The position numbers were made by a program, and so were the translations under genes. From Gammaproteobacteria bacterium (GTDB lineage Bacteria; Pseudomonadota; Gammaproteobacteria; Steroidobacterales; Woeseiaceae): DNA of 41,780 nucleotides. How positions within the stretch are numbered: position 1 is the first letter of the stretch; every line of letters begins with the position of its first letter. This document shows, one piece after another, positions 33,101 through 41,696 of the stretch. The notes under the pieces are model-generated. The model was not told the origin of the DNA. It ran no database searches and saw nothing but the letters and a program-made list of their open reading frames with translations. Location: contig JAACFB010000037.1 in assembly GCA_009937615.1 (NCBI GenBank), positions 1 through 41,780 on the forward strand. The letters run 5' to 3'.

Positions 33101-33743
33101 CAACATCCCGCTTAATGAAGGCTGCCTCAAGCCAATTGAAATCATCATTCCCGAGAAAACGATGATCAACCCTGAATATCCTGGCGCGGTCATTTCAGGC
33201 AACACGGAGACGGGGCAAGCGCTGGTCGGCGCGCTTTTTGGCGCGTTGGGAATCGCAGCTTCGTCGCAAGGAACGATGAACAATTTCATCTGGGGCAATG
33301 ATGAACACCAGTACTACGAGACGATTTGCGGTGGCTCCGGAGCGACGAGCGAGCATGACGGAACCGACGCTGTGCATACGCACATGACCAACTCGAGACT
33401 GACCGATCCCGAAGTGCTGGAGTGGCGTTTCCCGGTAATCCTGGAGTCCTTTTCGATTCGCAAGGGCACGGGCGGCCGGGGCGCGAAACACGGTGGCGAC
33501 GGTGTTGTACGCAGAGTTAAGTTTCTTGAGCCGATGCAGGCCAATATATTGTCAGGCCATCGCAAGATTCCGCCTTATGGACTGGCAGGCGGCGGCAGCG
33601 GCGCAGTCGGCATCAATACCGTCGAGCATGCCGATGGATCGGTCACACATCTGGCGGGCACTGATCAAATTGACCTGAAAGCAGGCGATGTCTTTGTTAT
33701 TCAAACACCTGGCGGTGGCGGCTATGGTATTGAAGAAAATTGA
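30114..33743 (+). CDS. Fused HyuA-HyuB hydantoinase / 5-oxoprolinase
   Basis: This is a 1209-residue protein with HyuA (about 1-690) and HyuB (about 700-1209) in one chain, as in eukaryotic-type 5-oxoprolinase. HyuA opens with [12 protein letters not shown], followed by [15 protein letters not shown] and the ASKHA-type [11 protein letters not shown] phosphate loop near residue 290. HyuB has [39 protein letters not shown] and a glycine-rich C-terminus. The family hydrolyses cyclic amides (5-oxoproline, hydantoin, N-methylhydantoin), usually at the expense of ATP. N-methylhydantoin hydrolysis yields N-carbamoylsarcosine, a known route to sarcosine, so a link to the sox operons is attractive but unproven. 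It follows the Gfo/Idh gene by 30 bases. Confidence 0.92.
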   Translation: MSNVNDSGKWEFWIDRGGTFTDVVARQPSGEVLVYKLLSENPERYRDSSVQGIKDILGVKDGEAVPVDEIAAIKMGTTVATNALLERKGEPTLLVTTRGFRDALRIGYQNRPDLFALHIELPEMLYSEVLEVDERMGAHGAVLMPLDESSAAKGLQAFYDKGFRSVAIVLMHGYRYHEHEDRLANLAKSIGFTQISVSHEASPLMKLVSRGDTTVVDAYLSPILTKYINQVATELEGLRDHGGRLMFMQSSGGLTEAGFFQGKDAILSGPAGGVVGMARVCEAAGFQKIIGFDMGGTSTDVSHYDGEFEKAFETHVAGVRLRAPMMLIHTVAAGGGSILHFDGSRYRVGPDSAGAYPGPASYRNGGPLTVTDCNVMLGKLQPDFFPKLFGPEARHALDKQTCETKFAELAKEIADKTGNPRRPEQVAEGFLSIAVQNMANAVKKISVQRGYDVTEYTLCCFGGAGGQHACLVADALAMKSILIHPFAGALSAYGMGLADTVVGRQQAIERILDDECLSDLEKQFDQLQQAGIDEISSQGEDRDKLNFRRLLHIRYQGSDTALVVKQSTLDNVKREFERVHKMRFGFTSPDKNMLVESIEVEVVSAARPSTIVNRLGSEKLAEDAYSVMDCFMNDEWRPTPFYRREALTVSESIKGPAVILDPISTIVIEPGWQGTLTPDDNILLERYLERKDSVTIGTEVDPVMLEIFNNLFMSIAEQMGLVLENTAASVNIKERLDFSCAIFDPTGALIANAPHMPSHLGSMGESIKAVIRERKGRIAPGDAYILNAPYNGGTHLPDITIVKPIFSDQRKLLFYVASRGHHTDIGGKTPGSAPADSTSIEEEGVVINTFKLVEEDRFREREIYEILTQGRWPSRNPEMNIADFKAQLAACEKGAQELSKMVDHYGVTTVHSYMRHVQSNAEESVRKVLAALEGGSFTYELDFGSQISVSVTVDQDKREAVVDFTGTSPQHSGNFNAPTAVVKAAVLYTFRCLAADNIPLNEGCLKPIEIIIPEKTMINPEYPGAVISGNTETGQALVGALFGALGIAASSQGTMNNFIWGNDEHQYYETICGGSGATSEHDGTDAVHTHMTNSRLTDPEVLEWRFPVILESFSIRKGTGGRGAKHGGDGVVRRVKFLEPMQANILSGHRKIPPYGLAGGGSGAVGINTVEHADGSVTHLAGTDQIDLKAGDVFVIQTPGGGGYGIEEN

Positions 33744-33810
33744 TAGGTGGACGCGATAATCCGTGCTGGAATCGATGATCGAACGCATTACAGACAAGAA
33801 GCGAGCACTT

Positions 33811-33867
33811 AAAAGCGACCCCAGGCGCCGAAAAGCCCGGCGTCATCGAAAGCCAAGACCTGGGTCG
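33811..33867 (-). terminator. Candidate terminator after the 33879-35021 Rieske gene
   Basis: On the minus strand, just past the Rieske stop, CGACCCAGG (33867-33859) pairs with CCTGGGGTCG (33825-33816) with one bulge. An inner CGCC/GGCG hairpin lies between, and TTTT follows (33814-33811). The loop region is long and the U-run short, so it is a moderate candidate. It also separates this gene from the convergent hydantoinase. Confidence 0.5.
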
Positions 33868-33878
33868 AAAAAAGATTA

Positions 33879-35021
33879 TCAGGCTGTGTCGGAATTTGCG
33901 ATCGCCAGATTTTCAGACAAATAGCAGTAAAAATCCCAGATCGTGCCTTCGACGTTGATCGGTGCAAGAGCACCTCGCTGCAAATACCGCGAGCGCAGTC
34001 CGCGAGCGACTTTTTCCAGTTCAACCTTGTCTTCCGCCATAGTCCTCGCGAACAGATCCACAGCTTCGTCTATGTCAGCCTTGTCCGACGATTGCACATC
34101 GTAACCAATCAACCCGATTTTTGCCCTGACCTGATCGACGCCGTGCGGCTGCAGACATATGTAGGTTGTCAGGTGTCCCGCCGCTGCAACGACATGCGCC
34201 GGGAGTACCGAGAACATCGTTGTCCGATGCTTGTCGACTTCGCTCAGGGTAGGCGCGCACTTGCCGCGCAGCGGCTTGTTCCGGGGAAAATTCGCGTAGT
34301 AACCGGTGAAGCCGTCGCCGCCGCTAAAGTACTCGCAGTGTTCTGTCGGTGTGTACTCATGAATAGAGTCACGATGAACGACGGAAAGATGATAGCCCTC
34401 CATGAAATTTTCTGACAGAAGCTTCCAATTCACGGGCCAGGTCTCTTCGGTGCTATAGCAAATTTGCATATTCTGAACCTGGTAGCCGGCAATGGAAGAT
34501 TCGAGTTTCGCAAGTCGTTGACTCAGCGGCGCTGCCGTTCCATCCAGATTTACGTAGATAAACCCCTGCCATACCTCGCTCGAAAACTTCGGCAAGCCGT
34601 AATCTGTCAACGAAAACTCACTGACCTCGCCCATGTGCGGGGCGCCGACAAGCTGCCCGTCGTTTGTGTAAGTCCAGGCATGGTAAGGACAAGAGAAGCG
34701 GTGCTTGTTTCCGGATCCGCTTGCAATCAGGCTGCCACGGTGCCGGCACACATTGGATAGCACGACGACCTCGTCTTTCTTGTTTCGGCACACAAGCAAA
34801 GGTTCGTCAAGAAGGCTCGTCGTAAAATAGTCCCCTGGCCTCAAGACTTCTTCGGCACGTCCAAGACACACCCACTCGCGCCGAAACAATGCTTCTTCGA
34901 GCTCCAGCAACTCGGGCGACGTGTAAAAATCCGGGCGCATGGTCTGCGCTGATTCGTAGCCTCTGGCGCCGCGGATTTTTTCAAAATCCGACAAGAGAAT
35001 TTCAATCGAACGTCCGGCCAT
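33879..35021 (-). CDS. Rieske oxygenase alpha subunit, quaternary-amine type (second)
   Basis: This 380-residue paralogue of the 8023-9150 oxygenase has Rieske ligands Cys92, His94, Cys111 and His114 (CRHRG, CPYHAW). The iron site is E208-G-Y-H211-x4-H216, again with Glu in the bridging position as in CntA-like enzymes. The two proteins share NVCRHRG, YHAWTY, WQGF and ENFMEGYHL but differ widely elsewhere, so they probably act on different amines or on successive methyl groups. A good Shine-Dalgarno site (GGGA) precedes ATG 35021. It is divergent from an MFS transporter across about 445 bases and convergent with the hydantoinase. No reductase gene is nearby. Confidence 0.88.
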   Translation of the reverse strand: MAGRSIEILLSDFEKIRGARGYESAQTMRPDFYTSPELLELEEALFRREWVCLGRAEEVLRPGDYFTTSLLDEPLLVCRNKKDEVVVLSNVCRHRGSLIASGSGNKHRFSCPYHAWTYTNDGQLVGAPHMGEVSEFSLTDYGLPKFSSEVWQGFIYVNLDGTAAPLSQRLAKLESSIAGYQVQNMQICYSTEETWPVNWKLLSENFMEGYHLSVVHRDSIHEYTPTEHCEYFSGGDGFTGYYANFPRNKPLRGKCAPTLSEVDKHRTTMFSVLPAHVVAAAGHLTTYICLQPHGVDQVRAKIGLIGYDVQSSDKADIDEAVDLFARTMAEDKVELEKVARGLRSRYLQRGALAPINVEGTIWDFYCYLSENLAIANSDTA

Positions 35022-35466
35022 ACTGATTCCCGATTGCCGCAGGAGCGATCACATGGGGCTGTTTCCGATTAACGCCAATCGACCGGAACGCCCTGGAGAA
35101 AGCGTGATCAGCCAATATCGACAGTGCTCATTGGCGGGCAGCGCTGCAGTCAATATTTGCGACGATACTATCGAACGAAAATATCACAGGCAATGCTGCA
35201 ACCGTGTGCATCCAGGCCCCGCGTTCGGGTTTTGTGTATTTGCCGGGAATAAATTCAGGGTAAGAAATGCTATCGTGCCGGCAGGTCGGCCGGAATGACC
35301 AGCAGGCGCTGAATCCTGGTGCGGGGTCTGAATGAGCGGGCAGTCCTGCTGTCATATCGGCCGCACTTGCCTGGAAATCTGCTTTAATGACGGCGGGTGA
35401 TGTTCAAGGCAAAGTGATCCGGCGAGTTCTTCTTGCCGGTGTTCTTAGTAGTTGGGGGCTGCCAGT
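35022..35466. promoter_or_regulatory. Long divergent region Rieske / MFS
   Basis: The 445 bases between two divergent starts are unusually long for this window. An 81-codon frame at 35053-35298 (plus) has no recognisable family and a Cys/Arg-rich chance-like composition. I found no strong palindrome, T-run terminator or tRNA. Both promoters must be here; a short non-coding RNA or lost gene remnant cannot be excluded. Confidence 0.35.
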
Positions 35467-36717
35467 GTGACTGCCGCGGACAGATGGTTAACCATGTTTT
35501 TGCTCTGCCTGTCCGGCAGCGTCGTGTATTGGCAGCCATTTTTCTCGGATGTCTACTACGTGCCGATGCAGAACGCCTTCGGGTTTTCTAACACGCAAAT
35601 CGGTATGTTGATGAGTATATTCGGGGCTACCTCGCTCATTGGTTACTTCCCCGGAGGTTGGCTCGCGGATCGTTTCTCGCCACGCAAGTTGATTTGTAGT
35701 GCGTTGTTGATTATTTCCGCAGGTAGTTTCGTCTTTTCGACGATTCCGTCTTTTGAAGTCTGTGTGCTCCTTTACGCTACGTGGGGATTGGCAGTAGCGC
35801 TGGTGTTCTGGTCCGCAATGATCAAGTCGATCCGCAACTGGGGCCGCAAGGATGAGCAGGGGAGAGCGTACGGCATTCTTGAAGGCGGACGCAGCATTAC
35901 CGATATGGCATCGGGAACGATTCTCCTGGCATTTTTTGCTTTCCGTGGAGGGGATTACGCCGCGCTCGGCGAGACTATCGTGATTCAGGCATCGGTACCT
36001 TTGGCATTGGCGGTCCTGGTCTGGTTAATAATGAAAGACGGTGTCAGCTCTGGTCATGAGCCCCAAGAGGAGCGCATGACTATTAACCTGTCAGTTGTCA
36101 AAGAAGTCCTGAGACTTCCGATGGTGTGGCTGTTGGCGATCATCATTCTGTCAGCCTATTCCGGGTATTGGGGTTCGGCCTATTTCGCGGCTTACGCGAC
36201 GAAAGTTTACGAGCTGGGCGATGTTCTGGGTGGTGCAATAGGCGTAAGCAAATATTGGATTGCGCCGGTGGCCGCTATCGCTGCGGGGTTTGTCGCCGAC
36301 AGGATCGGCACTGCCAAAGCAGTGGTCGGATTATTCATTCTTATGACCTCCGGTTTTCTTGTGTTTGGGCTGGTGCCGGGCGCCCCTGTTCTCGTGCCGC
36401 TCTTGTTGATAAACGTTGCCGTTGTCTCGACCGCTGTTTTTGCATTGCGCGGCATTTATTTTGCTTTGATGGAGCAAGGGAGCATTCCTGTAGCCGTTAC
36501 CGGTACCGTAGTTGGTCTCGTCTCTGTAATTGGCTATACGCCGGACATATTTCTACCGCCCATGGCGGGGATGCTTCTCGATGCCTACCCGGGGGCACAA
36601 GGTTTCCAGATCTACTTCCTGATCATCGGCGGCCTGAATTTCGTCGGCCTGATGGCTGCGTACAGCGCCTACCGAAGGATACGGTCCGCTCCGAATTGCG
36701 AGGCCGCGCAGGGCTGA
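35467..36717 (+). CDS. MFS transporter
   Basis: The product is about 416 residues from GTG 35467, chosen because GGGGG sits eight bases upstream; a TTG at 35452 would add five residues but overlaps that site. Twelve membrane segments are visible with the MFS loop signature GGWLADRFSPRKLI between segments 2 and 3 and a polar central linker near residue 200 (SSGHEPQEERMT). The VYYVPMQNAFGFSNTQIGML segment resembles oxalate/formate-antiporter-like and organic-acid MFS proteins. It is divergent from the Rieske gene and may import its substrate. The substrate is unknown. Confidence 0.85.
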   Translation: MTAADRWLTMFLLCLSGSVVYWQPFFSDVYYVPMQNAFGFSNTQIGMLMSIFGATSLIGYFPGGWLADRFSPRKLICSALLIISAGSFVFSTIPSFEVCVLLYATWGLAVALVFWSAMIKSIRNWGRKDEQGRAYGILEGGRSITDMASGTILLAFFAFRGGDYAALGETIVIQASVPLALAVLVWLIMKDGVSSGHEPQEERMTINLSVVKEVLRLPMVWLLAIIILSAYSGYWGSAYFAAYATKVYELGDVLGGAIGVSKYWIAPVAAIAAGFVADRIGTAKAVVGLFILMTSGFLVFGLVPGAPVLVPLLLINVAVVSTAVFALRGIYFALMEQGSIPVAVTGTVVGLVSVIGYTPDIFLPPMAGMLLDAYPGAQGFQIYFLIIGGLNFVGLMAAYSAYRRIRSAPNCEAAQG

Positions 36718-36796
36718 TCGGCATGCCGGGTAAAACTGCGGCAAACGTGTCCGCGAAAACTGTGGCCCGGAAGTTTGCGAGTTTCCCAGTGGTTGC

Positions 36797-38026
36797 TTAT
36801 TTTTTGCGGATGCGGAGCAGCTTGGCGCGGCGCTTGTCGGCCCTCAGCACCTCGATTCGATAACCCTTCCAGTCGATCATGTCGCCGGCCCTCGGAATTC
36901 GCTCGAGCTTTTCGGTCACGAATCCACCGATTGTGGATGCCGCGATCTTCGGGTCCCAGGCTACGTCGAGCTTCGCGCTCAGCTTACGCAGGTCGATCCC
37001 CGCGCGAACGATGAATGATCCGTCGGCCAACTTATGGAACTCGCGCATCGACAGGTCACTCTCGTCGAAGATGTCGCCGACGATCTCCTCGAGCACGTCT
37101 TCCAGCGTTGCAATGCCTTCCACGGTGCCATATTCGTCGATGATGATCGCCAGGTGGCGGCGCGTATCCTGATACGTGCGTAGCAGCTGTATCAGCGGGA
37201 CGCTCGGCGGAACGATCAGTGTTTCCTTTGTCAGGCTGTCCCAGTCGATGTCGTCTTCGTCGTGGTGCAGTAGCCAGTAAAACAGGTCTTTTGCGAGGAC
37301 AACGCCGGAAACGTCTTTTAAATCTCTGGTTGGCGAGAACGGAAAACGACTGTGCCCGGTTTGCCGGACAAACTCCATCGCTTCCGTGCGGCTCATTTCG
37401 CCTGACAGGAAACGCACTTTCTCGCGTGGCAACACGATGTCATGAGCGTGCAGATATCTGAGCTGTGTAGCGCCAACAACCATACCTGCCGTATCGACAC
37501 CGACAACGCCCTTGCTGCGACCCAACGTTGCGAGCAAGCGAATTTCCTCGGATGTCGTTATCGGTATTTCAATATCGCCCCGCAGAGACCGCGACACTCT
37601 TTCACTCAGTGCGACGAGCGGCCGGAGAATTATCGTCAGCCATCGAATGCCGTGCGCGACAGGTGAAGCCAGCTTTGGCGCATAGGTGACGCCCAGTGTC
37701 TTGGGAATGATTTCCGTAAAGAGGAGCACAGCAATCGTGAAGATGATCGAAAACAGCCACAGGGTGCTGGCATCGAAGGCATCCTGGTAACTCGCGCCGG
37801 CAACAGCCGCGCCAATCGTGTGTGCAGCCGTATTCAGTATCAGGATCGCCGCTATCGGCACATCCATGTTCTCCTTGAACTTTGACAGCAGTCGCCCGGA
37901 CCGTTTCTCGCGTTGCACGAGGACTTCGATTTGGGGCCTGGTCAGTGATAGCAGGACAGACTCGAAAATTGAGCAAAGGAAGGATACGACCAGTACAACG
38001 CTTACGGCAGTTATGAAGATCAGCAT
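36797..38026 (-). CDS. CNNM/CorC-type membrane protein with CBS domains
   Basis: This 409-residue protein has an N-terminal DUF21 membrane domain (about 1-150, three to four hydrophobic segments, IPKTLG motif), then a CBS pair (about 195-320; VSGVVLAKDLF and TVEGIATLEDVLEEIVGDI), and a C-terminal CorC_HlyC domain (to 409). The family is linked to Mg/Co efflux or homeostasis; some members were called hemolysins without good cause. It lies outside the catabolic island, convergent with the MFS gene (79 bases), and looks like a standard chromosomal gene. Confidence 0.93.
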   Translation of the reverse strand: MLIFITAVSVVLVVSFLCSIFESVLLSLTRPQIEVLVQREKRSGRLLSKFKENMDVPIAAILILNTAAHTIGAAVAGASYQDAFDASTLWLFSIIFTIAVLLFTEIIPKTLGVTYAPKLASPVAHGIRWLTIILRPLVALSERVSRSLRGDIEIPITTSEEIRLLATLGRSKGVVGVDTAGMVVGATQLRYLHAHDIVLPREKVRFLSGEMSRTEAMEFVRQTGHSRFPFSPTRDLKDVSGVVLAKDLFYWLLHHDEDDIDWDSLTKETLIVPPSVPLIQLLRTYQDTRRHLAIIIDEYGTVEGIATLEDVLEEIVGDIFDESDLSMREFHKLADGSFIVRAGIDLRKLSAKLDVAWDPKIAASTIGGFVTEKLERIPRAGDMIDWKGYRIEVLRADKRRAKLLRIRKK

Positions 38027-38234
38027 GGCATTTCCGAGAGGATATTAGAGAGTCGGCGCGGGCGCGGAGAATGAATCCTTCTTACCAGCATGGAAAGCCG
38101 ATCACCAGGTTTCGATTTCAGAGAGGCCCTGCGGTGCATTCCCCGCATTATACGTTCAGCAGTTTCCGCGCCAAAGGATCAACGCCGCAAATGCGCGGCC
38201 GAGAGACCCGGGAATCTGTCGAACTACCGTCTTG

Positions 38235-40070
38235 CTATATGCCATAGAGCAGCGGCAGCACGATGGAGAACCCGAGCCACAGGATGAGAATCAGGGGTAT
38301 GCCAACCTTGAGGAAGTCAGAAAACCGGTATCCACCGGCGCTGAGGATCAGCAAATTCGTCTGATATCCGAAAGGCGTCGCGAAACTCATGTTGGCGCCG
38401 AACAACACGGCGAGCACGAACGGTAGCGGGTCCACGCCCATTTGCTGCGCGGCAGAGATCGCTATCGGCGTGCCGATCACGGCAGCCGCATTATTCGATA
38501 CGATGTTGGTCAGCACGGCCATGACCAGAATCAAGGTGCTGAGCGCCATCGCGGTCGGGAGGTTTGCGGTGGCGACCACGAAGCCCGCGGCCAGGTACTC
38601 CGCCATGCCCGTGTTGACCAGAGCCTTACCCAGGGCCAAACTGGCGACGATCAGCATGATGATCGCCACCGGAAGCGATCGGCCGACATCCCGCCACGAC
38701 AAACAGCCGAGTGCGATCATCAGGCCGACGCCGATTGTCGCGGCGATGGAAATAGGCAGCAAACCCAGTGCCGAGGACCCTATAACCATTGCCAGCACCG
38801 CAAGAGATCGCTTCGCCCCGTGTGCTCGCGGCAAATCTGTGGTGCCGTCGAGAACCAGCATCCTACTGCTGGCTTTGATGGCAGCAAGGGCGGCCTGACT
38901 GCCTTGCACCAACACCACGTCACCTTCGCGAAGTCGAACCTGGTTCAGGTTCGCAACCTCCTTCTTGCCGGGCTCCCTTGCACAGTGAACAGCCAGCGGA
39001 ATCAGGCCGAACGATGCGCTGAAACGGATGTCTGGCACGGATCGGCGGTAAAGTGGCGAGTCCCGGGTCACGACAATCTGTGCTACCTGCTGGTCGCGCG
39101 CCTTTGATGGCGTGTCACCGTCATCCGCATGTTGATCCGCTGATCCATCGAAGAGACTCGCGCCAATCAATGCCTCGAACCGCTTCAGGTTCTCCGGCGT
39201 GTCCTTCACCAGCAAACGATCGCCGGGTTGCAGAGTTACCAGCGGCAATTTCATGACCACGAGCGATTCGCCGCGTTGAATCTGCTCAACGATCATGTCC
39301 CCGCCGGTCTTTTCGAGCACGTCCTTCAGCGTTTTGCCGGCAGCAAAACCGTCCTCGCGAATAGTGAGTTGGGCATCGAATATTCTCGGCCGGGTATCGC
39401 TTATCGGTCGGGCACGATCCGGCAATAGCCGCGGCACGATCAGCCAGACAAATATCAACCCGACGCCTCCCACCAGGACCGCCGGAAGCGCGAAGTCGAA
39501 AATGCCAATGTCGGCGACGCCAAGATCCCGGGTAATTCCTACGACCAGTAGATTTGTCGACGTACCAATTGTCGTGCACATGCCGCCTATGATCGTCGCG
39601 AGTCCCATGGGCAGGAGGAACCCGGACGCCGGCAAGTTCGTGCGCGATGCAATACCAATGAGAATCGGAATCATCAGCACAACAATCGGTGTGTCGTTCA
39701 TGCATGCGCTGAGCACGAAGACCGATACAAGCATAATCAGTAATGCCAGGCTCGGTCGTTTGAACCACATGTTGCTCGCAAGCCTGGCTACCGGCTGCAG
39801 GGCGCCCGTGGTCTCCAGTGCTTTTCCGATTACGATGAGTGCGCATATCGCAATCAATGCTTCGTTACCGAATCCCAGGAAAAACTGCGCCGGATCCAGA
39901 GGCACGCCGTCGATTTCGTAGGGAAACACATGGAAACCCAGAACCAATACGATTATCACGGCAAGGCTCGTGGATTCGAGCGGCACGCGATCGCGGGTAA
40001 ACAGGTACAACGCCGTGACAATCAAGAGAATGACGGCGACCCCGTGAGCGTCTGGCGTAGCGGTCATCAT
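38235..40070 (-). CDS. SLC13-family permease with TrkA-C domains
   Basis: The protein is about 611 residues from the ATG pair at 40070/40067; a longer frame to 40124 adds a Cys-rich stretch that is unlikely. Two blocks of membrane segments (about 10-195 and 400-611) flank a cytoplasmic region with two TrkA-C/RCK-C type domains (EKTGGDMIVEQIQRGESLVVMKLPLVTLQPGDRLLVKDTPE-like and LNQVRLREGDVVLVQG). The N-terminal half has the SLC13/CitT pattern FGNEALIAICALIVIGKALETTG, and ND(T/N) motifs occur in both halves. The family transports dicarboxylates, sulfate or other anions with sodium; the substrate here is unknown. No strong Shine-Dalgarno site is visible. Confidence 0.9.
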   Translation of the reverse strand: MMTATPDAHGVAVILLIVTALYLFTRDRVPLESTSLAVIIVLVLGFHVFPYEIDGVPLDPAQFFLGFGNEALIAICALIVIGKALETTGALQPVARLASNMWFKRPSLALLIMLVSVFVLSACMNDTPIVVLMIPILIGIASRTNLPASGFLLPMGLATIIGGMCTTIGTSTNLLVVGITRDLGVADIGIFDFALPAVLVGGVGLIFVWLIVPRLLPDRARPISDTRPRIFDAQLTIREDGFAAGKTLKDVLEKTGGDMIVEQIQRGESLVVMKLPLVTLQPGDRLLVKDTPENLKRFEALIGASLFDGSADQHADDGDTPSKARDQQVAQIVVTRDSPLYRRSVPDIRFSASFGLIPLAVHCAREPGKKEVANLNQVRLREGDVVLVQGSQAALAAIKASSRMLVLDGTTDLPRAHGAKRSLAVLAMVIGSSALGLLPISIAATIGVGLMIALGCLSWRDVGRSLPVAIIMLIVASLALGKALVNTGMAEYLAAGFVVATANLPTAMALSTLILVMAVLTNIVSNNAAAVIGTPIAISAAQQMGVDPLPFVLAVLFGANMSFATPFGYQTNLLILSAGGYRFSDFLKVGIPLILILWLGFSIVLPLLYGI

Positions 40071-40344
40071 GGCAGTATTGGTAAGATACCAATTATCGCA
40101 GCATTGTGCGCACGTCCGCGCCATTGTCGTGCACCGTGGTGCAGATCAGTCGAAGGACGCCCCGGTAACTGATTGATAAATAGAAGCAGGATCGATCTCT
40201 TAGCGCTCTGAAGATCCGCGTGTCGGTGGTTCGGGTCCGCCCCTGGCCACCGTTCTTTTCAAATAGTTACGACGGCAATTCTGTGTCGTCTCCTGTCGCG
40301 TCTCCATGAGAGGAAACGACACATCATTATCCCGTCAGCGCGCT

Positions 40345-40656
40345 TTACGCCGCCTTGGCCGGTCTCGGGTCGTGGATGATCGAACCCTTCAGCTCGTCAA
40401 GCCTGAACAGCCCGAACGCGCGCTCGCCATTGTAATCGAGTACGCGCAGGTCATCGGACTCGTGCAGGTCGTTGACGACCGTGGTGAAGTGGCCGCCATA
40501 GCGCTTTCGAGCCAGGTCCAGGGGCAACTCATATGCCAGGAATCGTTCGATGCCCTTAGCCCTGAGTTTTTCCAGCAAAACAGGATCGGTCGCTGAATCG
40601 TGGGAGGTGAGGATGACGATCGGACCGCTTCCGGTGAACAACATTAGAACTTTCAT
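40345..40656 (-). CDS. Conserved-type hypothetical protein
   Basis: This 103-residue soluble protein, from ATG 40656, has no signal peptide or membrane segment. It reads like a small α/β domain: MKVLMLFTGSGPIVILTSHD at the N-terminus, then KGIERFLAYELPLDLARKRYGGHF and the acidic DLHESDDLRVLDYNGERAFGLFRL. I do not recognise a family with a known function. It stands alone between the SLC13 gene and the dienelactone hydrolase gene, and its coding pattern (few rare codons, no internal oddities) suggests it is real. Confidence 0.75.
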   Translation of the reverse strand: MKVLMLFTGSGPIVILTSHDSATDPVLLEKLRAKGIERFLAYELPLDLARKRYGGHFTTVVNDLHESDDLRVLDYNGERAFGLFRLDELKGSIIHDPRPAKAA

Positions 40657-40820
40657 TTCTCAACCGCTCGCGTCGTCTACGTGCGTCGAAATGACACACA
40701 TCAAACTATCCCCCTCCGACGCACCGGACATCAATACGTAGTTGACGCTTTTCGGCCGGCACCGACCGAGTCGCCGATGGAAAACTGCTTGTTTCTCCCA
40801 CTCGAAGGCCTCGGCAATGA

Positions 40821-41696
40821 TTACGCCAGCTCGCGCTCAAACAACGCAAGCAAGCGACTCCAGGCTCGTTCGGCCTGCGCCTCGTTGTAGACCGCGGAAT
40901 CCGGCGGGCACCATCCATGTAATGTGCCTTCGTAAACTTCGATTTCCGCACGTACGCCGGCATCGTCAAATGCTTCACGTAGCTTGGTCTTGGCATCGGG
41001 ATCGCGTTCGTCATCGTTTTCTGCTATCGCGATTAGAAAGCCCGCTTTCATCTGCGGTGCCAGAAGATGCGGGCTGTCGTCGCTGTCCGTCGCGAGTCCG
41101 CCACCATGGAACGAGCCGCCGGCTCCGATGCGCTCCGGCATGGCAGCCGCGAGTCGCATCGTGTACGAACCCGTCATGCAATAGCCCGTCGTACCGATCT
41201 TGCGATTCGTATCGACCGACGGTTGCGTGTCGAGGTAGTTGACGAATGAGCGCCCATCGGTGACGCAGGTGTCTGGTGACAGGCTACGCGCATGCGGCAT
41301 CAGCGTTTCGCGTACACCCTCGTCGCCGAAACTGGAGCCCTCGGGCACGGGTGCGCCTTTTACGGTTCGGTAATACGGGTTCACGACCAGCACGGCATAG
41401 CCGGACTCAGCCAGGCGTTTGCCCATCATGCGGAACGAACTGCGAATGCCGACGACGTCAGGCCAGATGATCACTGCGGCATGCCTGCCTTCGGCGGGGT
41501 GAACGAAGTAACAGTCGGCCATTCCATCAGGCGTCTCGACCATGACGTCCTGTTCGACGACCTCCATCGCATTGGCGACGGCCGGGAGCATCATCGTGAG
41601 GGCAACGCCCGCGCTGCCCTTGCCGAAATCACGGCGCGTCAGGGCCTGCTTGCGAAGATACTCTTCGTTGTCTTTTATCGTACGTTCGTCACACAT
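40821..41696 (-). CDS. Dienelactone hydrolase family protein, Tat-exported
   Basis: This 291-residue α/β-hydrolase has a twin-arginine signal: TRRDFGKGSAG (Arg21-Arg22) followed by a hydrophobic stretch ending in ANA near residue 43. The catalytic triad candidates are Cys173 (GYCMTG), Asp228 in the AENDD stretch and His260 (LHGW). Dienelactone hydrolases use Cys-Asp-His to open lactones, but many exported members act on other esters or lactones. AGAGGAA upstream gives a good Shine-Dalgarno site for ATG 41696. It appears to be a stand-alone chromosomal gene, not part of the N-methyl island. Confidence 0.9.
   Translation of the reverse strand: MCDERTIKDNEEYLRKQALTRRDFGKGSAGVALTMMLPAVANAMEVVEQDVMVETPDGMADCYFVHPAEGRHAAVIIWPDVVGIRSSFRMMGKRLAESGYAVLVVNPYYRTVKGAPVPEGSSFGDEGVRETLMPHARSLSPDTCVTDGRSFVNYLDTQPSVDTNRKIGTTGYCMTGSYTMRLAAAMPERIGAGGSFHGGGLATDSDDSPHLLAPQMKAGFLIAIAENDDERDPDAKTKLREAFDDAGVRAEIEVYEGTLHGWCPPDSAVYNEAQAERAWSRLLALFERELA

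Noticed and set aside
35053..35298. 81-codon plus-strand frame in the long divergent region
   Set aside because: No family, no ribosome site, and a random-looking Cys/Arg-rich product.
36726..36770. CCGGG/CCCGG with an inner GCGG/CCGC pair between convergent MFS and CorC-type genes
   Set aside because: Short stems, long loops and no T-run on either side; too weak to call a terminator.
40224..40252. CGGTGG/CCACCG hairpin followed by TTCTTTTC on the plus strand, resembling a terminator
   Set aside because: No plus-strand gene lies upstream; the neighbours are on the minus strand, and the loop is 17 bases.
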